Below, one piece after another: positions 1-11,377 of a DNA stretch of 64,000 bases. The DNA is from Chrysopilus asiliformis (Eukaryota; Arthropoda; Insecta; Diptera; Rhagionidae). The notes under the pieces are model-generated. The model was not told the DNA's origin. It did no database searches and saw nothing but the letters and a program-made list of their open reading frames with translations. Within the stretch, counting starts at the first letter, position 1, and each line of letters begins with the position of its first letter. The stretch spans positions 12,653,888-12,717,887 of the forward strand of contig OZ035962.1 in assembly GCA_964034945.1 (NCBI GenBank), read 5' to 3'. The position numbers and the translations under genes were made by a program.

Positions 1-480
1 AGATACATATATCGTTATTTAAAGAAAAACAGTTTTTTACGATTCTCTCGAAAATTAACGGGTTTTAGGTGGTTCAATGTATGAGGCGAATTAAAGAGAA
101 TATTTTCCACAATTTAACCTTTTACTGTTATCCGTTGTCTTGTACCGTTATTGATATATTTTGATTAAAATGTAAAAAAAAGATTTTTGCGAAATGCTTG
201 CAATTTACAGTTTTTCGAAAAGGCCAAATTGCAGATATGTATTAAAGTTTTCTACAATTTCCCCTTTTACCGTTATCGAGATATTTCAGATTTTGTAAAA
301 TAAAAATTCATGTTTTCATGCAAACAAATACGTAAATTTTGTATAAGAAAGTCTTGTGCTGTTCACATCAGATATTTTCATTTATAGCAGAGCGTCATTT
401 TCATGCTCATCAGGAAAAAAATTAGTAATTGTTAGTAAAAGGATAATTTTTGTTAAATAGTAACAGTAGATAATTAGGTA
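1..480 (+). repeat. Interspersed AT-rich repeat, TTACCGTTATCG family, copy 1
   Basis: This stretch carries the phrases TTACCGTTATCGAGATATTT and TATAAGAAAGTC followed by a CACATCAGATATTT end. The same order of phrases recurs at about 22740-23110, 52118-53235, 54230-54610 (reversed) and 56740-57099 (reversed). No open reading frame is conserved between copies. It is a repeat family defined inside this window; its class is not recognised. Confidence 0.7.
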
Positions 481-639
481 GTAAAGGGGCAACGGTAGAT
501 AATTAAAATTTCAATGGGAATCATGCAAAACAACTATTTTATACTAAATCAATTGATTATATTTCTTATTTGTAAATAGTACATAGATAGGATTTAAACA
601 AACAAAAATGAATGCATTTTATGCAAGAAATAATCAACT

Positions 640-1543
640 TTACTTAAGTAAAGACCATTTAAGCTGTTCTCTGGCCGATTGCAGCACCTAAATGAGAAAA
701 GAATTAAAGTATAGAATGTAATTTCCGTAATTAATATAAATTTTAATACAGAACTAAGGCGTTTCACAAGATTTGAAATACAAAAATTGTTAACCGGGTT
801 TTTACTAAACAATACTACATAAAAAATATGAATATATCTTAAATCTGTGTTATTGAATAATTTTTTTTATCGTCTTGCTACCAAAACAGCCCATGAATAG
901 CGTTTGTTACCTGTGCCACTGTTTGCTCTCCAATTGGAATGTCATCGTTCCGTAAGTCGACTCTTTTCACAACTGAGGCTGGATCTGCGTCCAGAATTAT
1001 TCTAAAATCGCCAGATTTTCATTAATAAATCATGGAAAGGTATTTTTTTTACTTACCCTCCATCGCAGATCTCATCGAAGGCCAACATTATGATCTCGAG
1101 ATTGTCCATGACAGACTTCCATTCAACATTTTTCTTTAGAATCAAACTCACTGAATCGTGGAGACAATTCAGGACAGACAATAAAATTAATTCATTCTCT
1201 TGTGTACTGCCCATTACGTAGAAGAAGACATTTACGTTACTTCTGTACACGCAAGTGAGGCCATCGAGCATGATTACTTCGCCATTCGCCCTGTGCGTCT
1301 TGGTAAACAGATTCTTCTCGAATTGTTTTTGCTCCTTGACTGTCGGAAGGATATTTTTGTCGTAGTATTTTGCAAGTAGCCGGTCTCCATCCAGATCCAG
1401 GATGCACATGCCCTTCACAATCGAAAGTGTTGGTTCCTGTAATGCAATTACAATTACGGAGGATAGTTAAATGCAAGGGTAAACACAAAACCAACGAAAG
1501 TCGGCTTCTTGAGTCTAAAACAAAACCAGAAACTCACCAGCAT
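640..1543 (-). CDS. COPZ: Coatomer subunit zeta (COPI coat), complete, four coding exons
   Basis: The small adaptor-like subunit of the COPI coat, which pairs with gamma-COP in the F-subcomplex and works on Golgi-to-ER and intra-Golgi vesicles. Coding exons in transcript order: 1543-1538, 1436-1057, 1001-911 and 687-640, for 174 residues, close to the usual 175-180. Every intron is GT-AG (donors GTGAGT, GTAAGT and GTAACA). The reading frame joins cleanly, including the last exon VLQSAREQLKWSLLK, which is very close to the family C-terminus. Other family blocks visible are ILDLDGDRLLAKYYD, VKEQKQFEKNLF, ENELILLSVLNCLHDS and the DEI.DGG.IL.AD segment. The start is the ATG at 1543-1541. The first exon contributes only Met-Leu before EPTLSIVKG, so a different upstream first exon cannot be excluded. 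It is divergent from the G-alpha gene but about 10 kb away. The identification is firm. Confidence 0.95.
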
Positions 1544-1739
1544 TTTGATGTTTTTGTGATTATTCCCAATGTATTTTGATGCGAGGATCCTCTTGGGTAC
1601 TTCTTCTACGTTCTTAATATATATTTTAAACCTCTAAATATTGAAAAACAAGGAATCACAAAAAACCAACGACGAACCCCAGTTTGACGTGTACAAATTG
1701 CCTCATGGAGGTTTTTTATCAAGTGGTGCCAGTTTGGAT

Positions 1740-2330
1740 ATTTTTCGAACAAGTAAACTAGAGAGCTTATAATCTAGAAAGTGGTACTGTATGCACATGG
1801 GAAAAATCCTGGATTTCTTTTGCACTTACGAGGATTTGCGCTTATCCGATACTCTTTTAGCAGCAAAACTTTGTGTACTTATGCGGAATCCTTTTTTCTG
1901 CACGGAATTGTGAGCTTATCAGGGTCTCCAATTTCAGAAAACTGTGCATTTATTTTTTAGGATTGTGAAATCACAACAAAACTGCAAGGGTTTCTACCCT
2001 TTCCAGTGGAATATAAAGATACATACACACGATCAAGAAAATATAACGAAATAAACTATTAAAAATTAAAAGGTGAAAAGCATTTGTGCACTTACCCGAG
2101 GGTAACCATATGACGCAGAAACTTAATTGAAGACTATTTTTCGTACTATTTTCATAGAAGGTTTGCTCTTAAGCGGGTATGCAGTTCAACGATAACAATC
2201 GTGTGAAATCATTAAAAATGTGCACGGGGCTCGAATTACCGTTGCACTTAAAGGGTGTGTGCAGTTATCCGAGAAGCAGTTATCCGGCGATTACTGGAAT
2301 TGGGCTTGTAAAAAAGTGTGCGAAGTTCTC
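1740..2330. repeat. Old DNA-transposon relic with GCACTTATCCG-like motifs
   Basis: Short motifs such as GCACTTACGAGG, GCGCTTATCCGA, GCACTTACCCGAG and GCAGTTATCCGAG are scattered over this 0.6 kb. The right side ends in a CGGCGATTACTGG stretch. The block around 2160-2290 is matched in reverse complement at 17225-17410 (for example GTGCACATTTTT and the surrounding sequence). It resembles a pogo/Tigger-type relic, but I see no duplication or open frame. The rest of 1544-3964 shows nothing I recognise. Confidence 0.4.
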
Positions 2331-3964
2331 GGATTGAGCAACTTTAGAGCAAAAAGAGCGAGCCAGTCAAATATGCAGTATATAAAACTAGAGTGAGCAC
2401 ATATTTCGAAAAGTTTCGAAGATGCATAAATACTGTACTTAAACCAATCTATTAAAACATTTTTTTATCAAATAGAAAAAAAATTAAATTGGGTTTCATG
2501 ATTTTTACGTTATAGTTTTATGTAGTTAAAATTGCCGCCGAGTTGAAATACGAACGTGAAAACTAGGAAATTTTAATTAATTGTGACAAATATTTACTTA
2601 AATAACTGCAATCGGTTAATATAAATAAAATAACTCATGAAGTATTAAAAAAATATAAACCTTCGTAATTAAACCTTCTTCTATCAATTTCATATCTTCA
2701 CTTCTTTTGTATTTTCTTCAATGTTAAATATTCTGCCGATGATAAAGCATAATTTGTTTTATTCTTGAGTTTTTTGTTTACTTCGACCTGATAACATTAG
2801 CTGATATCAACAAATAACAAACAGTAAAATTCAATTTTTCCAGGTGCGAAAAGAAAAGAAATAAAGTTTTATGCAGGTTTAGATTTCAATCTTATTCAAA
2901 AGATAAAAAAACCTTTCCCTTGTGAATTTTTCGCAACCGTATTGTTAAACACGCCATTGACCTAGCAGCACCAATTAAAATTTTGAAGATGTAACTGGTT
3001 TCAGCTAAATTAATGTAATTGACTTTATTAATCAAACAAATATGATAAGGAAACTGAATCGAAGTTTGCTTTTGATCTCCAAACACAAATGAGTTGACTT
3101 TTGTTAGAACCGCGGAAATGAAGCAGTCAATTTAATGAATTTTATCGAAAATACATAAAAAACAATTTTTTAAGATTCTAATTTCTGAGTTTTTCCCATT
3201 TAACGCTCACAAAGAAAATTTGTACCTTAAACATATTTTTAAAGACCTACACCGACTGTTTAATTATAAATACCATTGAGGCAGTTTTCACTAGAGTCGT
3301 TTCTTAAAAAAAAGTAAGAAAATACTAGAAAATTTAAAAACTGTTTACTCATACATGTATTATTTCATAATGGATGCTGTTTTTATCTTAAAGCCGATAA
3401 CTTTCTTAAATATCACTTCCTCGACAACATTTAAAAATAAATATGTTGTTGATTTACTTATCTCTACAATATCTGATTCATTCATTTAGAATGAAAATTA
3501 TGAAATATACCTAATACAAAAAATCCTTATTAGGTAAACACTGATATTTATAGAATCATTTTTGAATTCCTATTAAAATTTTTGTCAACATTAAGCTACA
3601 GTTGTTACCGAATTATTTTAATCAAGTGCAGTATAAAGTTCAATACTTACCTATCCTTCATTAACTTTATTATTGATCAATTTAAAAGTAGACACTTAAG
3701 TTTTTTTATTCAATGGTATTTCAATGATTAGAAATCTGTATATTAATCAGACGCTATTTTTTAAGCCATCCGCTCTTTAATTTCTTTCACACGTGATAAA
3801 ATATAAAAATTTATTTAAATTGCTTATTAAGAATAATTTTATCAATGTTAACAGGCAATATCCGGCTTTTGTGGATATGACAATAATTTTTGTAAATAGA
3901 AAACCACTTATCAGGGATGGGAAACGTAACGATTTATCGGCTTTTCCTTCAAAATTGCATTATA

Positions 3965-4350
3965 ATGCTACATTTACACGAATGACAAATTTGTCATTTT
4001 TTTCTTGTCATTATGTTAATTCCCGTGTAAATGGCATAATTTTTGTAATTTTTTCTGTCAGAAAATGTCAATCTCTCATAAAAGAATTAACTTGTCCATT
4101 CTTTTATGCCAGATTGTCATTCGTGCAAACGCAATATTAGTTATGACAACTTTAGTATTCAACTTTTGTCATAACTAATATTGCGTTTGCACGAATGACA
4201 ATCTGGCATAAAAGAATGGACAAGTTAATTCTTTTATGAGAGATTGACATTTTCTGACAGAAAAAATTACAAAAAGTATGCCATTTACACGGGAATTAAC
4301 ATAATGACAAGAAAAAAATGACAAATTTGTCATTCGTGTAAATGTAGCAT
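3965..4350. mobile_element. Long-arm hairpin (foldback MITE), 185-bp arms
   Basis: The arms 3965-4149 and 4166-4350 are reverse complements of each other with only about one visible mismatch, around a 16-nt loop. The outer ends read ATGCTACATTTACACGAATG. No clear target duplication is seen; the flanks only share the letters TTATA. Near-identity of the arms suggests a recent origin or ongoing arm correction. It has no coding capacity: frames that cross it are palindrome artefacts. Confidence 0.85.
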
Positions 4351-5861
4351 AACGTTATAGAAATTTAATTCCGTTACAATAACAAATTATTTCGTTTTTT
4401 AGTTATTTATTTATGTTTGCCTCATTTTATTTTGTGAAAAACAAATGTTCATCAATTATAACCTCACAAAGCTGTCAGCTGCATAAAATTGGAGTAATAT
4501 TTTTAATCATATTTTGATTCTGGATTGAAAATATTTTCTCGTATCTCCAGAAATAGAGTGAATCTCCGATTTAGAATCAGAATCGGCAAAAATTATTTCA
4601 AAATTCAATGTCTTTTGCAACACAAAAAATGTCGCAGTGTTTTTTTAAATGAATAAAATTTTTGTCCGGGCCTTTTTTTCTTTTAAGTTTGGTTTATATG
4701 CACTTTTTCTCAACTATTCGGTTTCGAAGTAGTGTTTAACGAAATAAAAACGAAATAACGTAACGAAACAAAATTAAAATTTCGATACGTAACGAAATGT
4801 GTCACATTACGATCTTCGTTCGTTTGCCACCCCTGCAATTTATTAAAAATTAAAAAAAAAACATTAAATAATCTTGTTAAAATCATTGTTTTAATCAGAT
4901 TCTGAGAAATTGTTTTAAGTCTACAACAAACTTCTGGTTAAAAATGTGTAGTCATTTTTTATCTGAAGAGCTTTACACTAGCTTTATGGGCAATAAAATA
5001 CTTGTGATAAAATAGTTATTACGAAATTTCCTCGAGAAGAGCCAATAAATAATTTTCAAGATTTTATCTACTGTAATTCCGATTTATAAATTCTGGCACT
5101 TTGACGCTGATATTCAAGGAGTCATATAAGAGTATTAATATCTGCGTTTGTATGAGCTTGTCCACTAGTTTTTTAGAATTTTTTTTAAGTGAGAGAAGTG
5201 TTTAAAATACAGTTTTGAAATCTTTGCTTTGCATGTTTTAGAATCACGCAACAACGGCTCAACCGAATTCAAAAAATGTTGTAGACTGATAAATTTTCTT
5301 ACAAAATTAAAGACCGGATTCCTTTTACATATTTCCTTTCCACTAATTTAACTCTAGAAAGATATTCTTATCTAAGGTAAATTACAAAATTTGTGGACTT
5401 TTATACCAACTATATCGGTCCCAATTTTAGATTCATACAAAGCTCATTTATTTAAAAAATATTAAAAACGATTTCTTTATTTAAGTTTTTAATTTTTTTA
5501 ACCACAAGAAAAAATAATCATAATCAACGTTTCAGAGGATAGAGACCGAGAGTTTACAATAAAAGCTCTAAAGATTAAATAAGGTTTTGCAATAGTTTGT
5601 TATTGCAATTAATTATCAGAAGCAACTGCAAACAATTATTTTAAGTGGAAATTCTACGAAACCTCATGCTAAAAGTGTGTCTTACACGGTAAATATTTTT
5701 ACTTCAATAAACAATATTTTGTGAAATAACGCTAGCCCTCACACTTTCAGCGAGAACGGATGCAAGTAGTTTTTTTCAAGTGATGCTGAATCTTCAAGCA
5801 TACAAATTGCGCAAAAAATATTCACAGTGAAGTAAAATTCTCTTATTTTGAGCCTTGGAGG
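4351..5861. other. Intergenic DNA, nothing recognised
   Basis: AT-rich sequence with no open frame resembling a known protein and no clear terminal repeats. A few runs of A and T are present. Confidence 0.5.
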
Positions 5862-6121
5862 CAGTGGTGGCTTTATAGGGGACGCAACGGAGGCATTGCC
5901 TCCTCATAACATTTTATAAAAATGTTTTTCTAACGTATGCCTTTAATTTTTTATACCAGAATGGACTGTATAAAAATCTGTATGTTCAGAAAATAATAAT
6001 TTAAAAGAAAATCCTATTCTCCAATGTCGAATTCTCTAAAACATAAACTACAAATTCTCTTCATAGAGGCTAGCCTCCGATTCGTTGCCTCCTCATTTCA
6101 AATATACGCGAGCCGCCACTG
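5862..6121. mobile_element. Short hAT-type non-autonomous element
   Basis: The left end reads CAGTGGTGGCT and the right end, reverse-complemented, CAGTGGCGGCT. This fits the hAT terminal pattern (C/T)A(G)NG..G. The flanking octamers are CTTGGAGG (5854-5861) and CTTAGAGG (6122-6129), an 8-bp duplication with one difference. Only 260 bp long and without a transposase frame, so it is non-autonomous. Confidence 0.75.
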
Positions 6122-6129
6122 CTTAGAGG

Positions 6130-8326
6130 GCTTCCTGGGTCTGTCTCCAAATCGTGAATTCGCAAAATCGCGATTTTCACATATAAAATCTATGACATCT
6201 TCGCTCTGGCTGGCAGTTGCTTTCTTTTTAACAATATGTGTGTATGAAATTTCAGTTATTCTCGAATAAAACATTAAAACTAACCGCTTTTGCTCTCAAT
6301 TATTTCACCTAAATAAACTCACTTTTAGGCGAATTTTTTGACATTTGAGGTGAGAAATTCCACGGTGGAATTCTCATGGATTTGTAATCACAATATCAAG
6401 TAATGAGAAAACTCACCTATTCGGTTTTCTCACGCTAAAATTTTTCTCACTTACCACGTGCTGGAAACGGAATCCGTGTAGGTTTCTCAGTACACCTAAA
6501 TGGAAATCTGTAAATATCTGTTGAAAAAGTTGTTTCTCCCGTGAATTACAAAATGTATCTAACCTGGAATATATGTCTTTATGATAATACAATACTCATT
6601 CAAATGATCACTGAAACTACACGTGTGATGGTGAAATTCTTTAACATCAAACAATACTTGTTATCTTATCACAAGGAAATCTCTGTGATATGTGTTTTCA
6701 AGTCTCTGAATTATACATTAATATTAACATTAAAGTCAATTAACGAATATTGATGTGTATATATAATTTGTACGATACTGAATTTGGCCTCTAGTTGAAC
6801 ATGTGATCTAGGGCAGGCAAGGTGCAGCTCCCAACGAAAAAACACCCGACTCGAGCTAGTTATATAATAAACAAGGTGAAAATATTATATCGAAACGATA
6901 AAAAAAATACTTTTCCCTACTTAAATATCGAACAAATCCAAATCACATAAAATAATCCGCAAAATCCTTCGATAAACAAAAGAATCCGATTTTCAAACTT
7001 CCACCCAGTAATTGCGTCCGCAACAAAGTAAAATTTAACCGAGTTTAAAAAAAACAACCGGATATACCTCACTTGGCATCAGACACGCAATTAAACTAGG
7101 GGTTTATTCGAATTCACTTACGGACGAATAATACGGTCACGTTTGAAATTAAAGAAGTTTTTGTGATCTTATCGAAATTATTACACATTGACAGGTGTAT
7201 TTTCGATAATATACCAATCAATTGGATTATATTTACGAGGAATTTGATAACATACTTTTGTAAGGTAAGAAATATGCGATAACTATCATTAAACAAGTTA
7301 CAAATCGGAGTGATATGTAGAAAACAGTTCTAGATCAAAAGTTGATACTGAAGGTTCATATTAGTCGGTGGTTATATTTAAAAATCTTCTTTATTTTTAC
7401 TTTTACATACGGAAATTCAAGAAATCACATATAAATCTGAATAAAAAGACTCTTTAAAATAGTTTAAAATAAAATTGTGAAGTGTTTCGATCTTTAAAAA
7501 AAAATTGAGAAAGACTTTTATTAATTGTAATTGATATTTTTATTAAGATAATGAAAAAGATTAAATGTCCTACTGGTGTGAGTATTAAAAAAATGATGGT
7601 TTTTCAGTGCTGGTGTTTGTGCTTTTTGAATTGCAAAATAATAAATTTAATATACTAAATACGAATTTGTGGACTTTCCCATTGTAAATTACAAACATCG
7701 AGAATTGGAGCATTTATCAACACGTTAAAAATTCACATGATTAAGTTATTTTCGATTTCCCTGGATATACCAAGCAAAAATACAGCCTTTAGTATTTTAA
7801 CGAAAGTTAAATGCGTTTGAACCGCTGTTGTAATTTTGTTAAGTGTTTTTTAGAAACTGGTATTTTAAAAATGTTACTTTTTATTTGAAGATAAAAATGT
7901 GTAACTTATAATATCTACTTATATCTAAAAAAAAGTAAATTGCGAATTTTAAAAGTGCTAATTGAACAATTTCTTGGGATTGATTTCATTTATAAAAATA
8001 TTTGTGCAAAGCAGTATCTTTTCCGTCCTTGCCGATAATAAAGATTTTACCGTGTCAATAATGTCATAAAACTGTAGCTGCAGGTCAGCAACGTAACTTA
8101 CTAAATCCAAAGTCGGGGATCAAAATTAATGTCCTAAAAAATGTTCTTCAAATTTTTGATTATCAACAATAAATTTTTCACAAGTTTTAATTTTTGGGAC
8201 GTTCACAAAATTTTTTTTTGTGAAAGACTGAAAATGTGTAGCTACAATTAATGCTAGAGTTTCGCCCCCGCCTCCACATGGGCTGACTCAACGCTAAAAC
8301 TATTCCGATATACATAGGGTAAGGTA
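6130..8326. other. Intergenic DNA, nothing recognised
   Basis: No gene, RNA or clear transposon structure was found here. Around 6320-6540 there are several copies of TCTCAC/GTGAGA-like words that could be degraded repeat sequence. Confidence 0.5.
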
Positions 8327-8660
8327 CGGATACACGCCACACCTTTTGGAAAAACGCTGTAAAATTCTTACTTCTTACAAAATGCCCACAATGTTTTAAA
8401 TCTATGGTAAAGTTTCATCATTCAACTAGATCCCCGTGTCCCCGTCAAAACCCTGGAGCGAACAGAAAAAACAGTGGGGAAATGAAAAAGATCGAATTTC
8501 GGTATGGATAGGTGCCCCGCTCGGATAGAGCCCCCAATAGATGCGGACAGATGCCCTTGGACAGAACAAACAAAAATAAGCATGATTTTGCGATATTTTC
8601 TGTCCAAACTGCGAATTCATCCATATTAAAATTAAGACCAAATGTGGCGTCTATCCGTAT
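8327..8660. mobile_element. TA-preceded element with repeated GGATAGATGCCCC-like motif, right end truncated
   Basis: After a TA at 8325-8326 the sequence begins GGGTAAGGTACGGATACACG. At the other side the reverse complement of about 8645-8660 reads TACGGATAGACGCCAC, so the inner parts of two termini match but the outermost right bases are missing. Inside, GGATAGGTGCCCC, GGATAGAGCCCCC and ACAGATGCCC recur. This is the same layout as the elements at 19168-20834 and 49150-50102. No coding capacity is seen. Confidence 0.5.
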
Positions 8661-8782
8661 CAATTGTTTTAAAAGCTATCATAATGTTCATGGGTATTCT
8701 CTTCTTCTGCATTGGGGAATTTTTCCTATAATTTTGGGAAAATTTCCTATTTTTTGGAATGAATTCCCCTTTTGTTTGAGAG

Positions 8783-9579
8783 TAGGGATGCCAACGATAC
8801 CTCGATGTTTGCAAAACATCGAGGTATCGTTGAAAAATATCGAGTTTTAACCTCGATGTTGAACAGGCCGATATATCGAGGTATCGATGTTGCTATCCAC
8901 GATGTTAGAACATTACTCTTCATAAAATTAGTAGAGAAACTAATTTTAGGAATAGAGGGAATAGTTTTTAGATAGATTTAATATAGCCACTCTACTTAAA
9001 GTTTTGTTTAAATTTCCGTTGGTATCAATTTTCGGTTTCATCTTTCTACAATATTTCGCAAAAAATACCAGAGCTAGCCAAGAATTTTTACAGAGACGTT
9101 TGGTCCTGATGTGGAAATCCGTTAACCGGAAGCAACCAAAACGGTGGCTTTTTAAAAACTTTTTCGTTTTTTGCGATTTATTTCGAAACTAACCATTTTC
9201 CAGTAGTCTTATGTATTACAAAACTTGGAGACAATAAAATTTGCTACATTTATGTCTTTTACTAGAACTCCGTATCTCAAGCCGTTATGAAGATATGCCG
9301 GTATTTCAAAAAAAAATAGTTTTTGCGAATATTTCGAAAACTAACGGGTTTTTGGTGGTTCAACGTATAAGAAGAATTAAAACCGTGTTAATTCTACCTG
9401 GGTGCACTCCACCCACAGTAGAGCATCTGCCAGGTGGCTAAATTATTTATTAAATTTAACTTTTTCAAAACATCGAGGTATCGATGTTTTCAGGACGATG
9501 TTTTTTGACATCGATGTCACCTTAAAAAAAACATCGATTTTCGATATATCGAGGTTTTATAAACGATGTTGCATCCCTA
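8783..9579. mobile_element. hAT-type element with ATCGATG subterminal repeats, non-autonomous
   Basis: Terminal sequences TAGGGATGCCAAC (left) and TAGGGATGCAAC (right, reverse-complemented) fit the hAT terminal pattern. The element is bounded by a perfect 8-bp duplication TTTGAGAG at 8775-8782 and 9580-9587. Both subterminal regions are full of ACATCGAT, CGAGGTATCG and ATCGATGT words, which are probably transposase-binding repeats. The middle (about 9060-9380) holds a fragment of the TTACCGTTATCG repeat family. No transposase frame is present. Confidence 0.88.
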
Positions 9580-9587
9580 TTTGAGAG

Positions 9588-9992
9588 TCATTACCAGAAT
9601 GGGGGAGAGGCTTGACGGGAAAAATCAATGGTAGATGCTTGTTTGCTAAATCCTTCGCCCTAGACAGAAAACTACATCTGATCCGGTCGAAGGGCTGAAG
9701 GAAAGGACCGAAGGAGAGGGGTAGGTCAATATAAAGTATCCGATGCTTTACTGTACAAATAACTCTAACGCACACAAAATTTCATCGAAATCCGTTATAT
9801 AAATTTTAAAAATGTTATTTCTGACAAAAATTCATCGATGACGGATATTTTTGAGGAAATGTAAAATCAAATTTTCATTTTAATTTCAGATTTTCTTTTA
9901 TAATTTTCATGTGACTACTAAAATTTTTTTTGTAATAGTCAAAGTTATCTTATTTTATAAAATAAACACTTCATTTCTGAAAACTAGATCTA
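9588..9992. other. Intergenic DNA, nothing recognised
   Basis: A slightly less AT-rich block around 9600-9760 precedes ordinary AT-rich sequence. No gene or repeat boundary is evident. Confidence 0.4.
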
Positions 9993-10409
9993 TGGGGGTA
10001 TTCACAAAAGCTATTAACTTAGCTGTAGTAAAATGATAAAAAATAATACTAATTGTAAAAGTTTTTCTCCGAATCGTTTCACTTTTTCCATTTCTTCTTT
10101 TAGGAAATCAAAAATATCACAAAATGACTAAAAACACCAAGCTTAAAAATATCACTAAAGCACAAAGGATTTTAATCACTAAAATATGATTTCTTTTTAA
10201 TTTTTGTACAAACAAACAATTCACTGAAACTGTAAATTTTTGCTTATTTTAGATATTTACCTAAATTTAATATTTTTACACTAAGCGGTTAATACTTAAA
10301 ATTTTTTTTTTGGTAAAGTTGCACAGCCTGATTGTATTTTGTTTTCGTTTACAAAACGTTAGCAATTTATGCTATATTTTACTAATTTAATACCTTTTGT
10401 GAGTACCCC
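9993..10409. mobile_element. MITE with GGGGTATTCACAAAA ends, copy 1
   Basis: The left end is GGGGGTATTCACAAAAG followed by a ATTAACTTAGC block. The right end, reverse-complemented, is GGGGTACTCACAAAAGG followed by ATTAAATTAG. TA lies at both edges. A second copy with the same termini is at 34209-34663. It is non-coding and looks like a Tc1/mariner-type MITE on account of the TA flanks. Confidence 0.7.
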
Positions 10410-11001
10410 TAATATGTTATCATTGGAGTCAGCGAACTTACCTTGATTTTTGAAAATACTAATATATAGTATAACCAGCAGACGTTTACGCCAAAACTTA
10501 AGAACGCACTCAAAAGTTAGCACATAGCACATTTTTACACATTGACCCTTTTGCTATAGATATTTTGACAATAAAACACAAATTCAAGTATTTTCAACCA
10601 TTTATAAATACTTACCATTTAAATTTTCATTTACTCGTAAATTTTCGTGTGAATTTTTATTACAGGGAACTGACGTCATTACACGACTATAAAATGCGTC
10701 AATGTTGATAAAAGTTTTAGACACAATACATATTTTTTTGTTTTTTGATATTTTTACAGCATGAATCATAATGTAATTTTTGATTTAAAATTTAACGAAT
10801 TTCCTGAAGTAGGATTGAGAATATAAAAAAAAGTATTGCACAAATAATGTTCTATAATGTGATTTTTAAACTGCAAAACGATAATCTTTGTAATATTCAA
10901 TGATTTTTTATTTTTTTTAAATAATAAATTGGAATTTTTGTACAGCATAAATTGAACCGTTTTCAAGAAATTTGGAAAAGAAACTTTGTGATTTTTTAAA
11001 T
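10410..11001. other. Intergenic DNA, nothing recognised
   Basis: AT-rich; no open frame or repeat structure that I can support. Confidence 0.4.
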
Positions 11002-11320
11002 TATACCCTATATGATTTGATTTCCGCCTGTTCGTCCGTTCGTCCGTTCGTGAACACAACTACTCTCGATGTTAATTCCTTCAAATGTTTTACAGCTAAA
11101 GACTTCAAATGTTTTACAGTTAGATTTTGCTTAAATAGCAAAGCTAATTTATTGAACGGACGAAATCGAACCCTTTCTTCGTCCCTCCCTTTACACAAAT
11201 GAAATAGTTTTTTGCAATTTTCTCGAAAATGGTGAGTCGATTTTACATAACTCTTTCCTACATCAAATTCAAATCAAACCATTCCTTGCTCCCTCATACA
11301 AATGGAGTTTTTTTTATGAA
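11002..11320 (+). repeat. INE-1/DINE-1-like element fragment directly upstream of G-alpha-f
   Basis: Begins TATACCCTATATGATTTGAT and has a short CGTCCGTTCGTCCGTTCGT tract. It then has the CATACAAATGGA-type block shared with copies at 17415, 40085 and 50600. It ends about 60 bp before the first recognised G-alpha exon, so it sits in the promoter, 5' UTR or first-intron area. Confidence 0.6.
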
Positions 11321-11377
11321 AAGTATTAGACGATTAGTTTTTTTTTATTGTAATATTAAACATATTGTTGTTTGCAG

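Noticed and set aside
3793..4140. 115-codon plus-strand frame
   Set aside because: Its second half is one arm of the hairpin at 3965-4350 and the first half is AT-rich filler; no similarity recognised.
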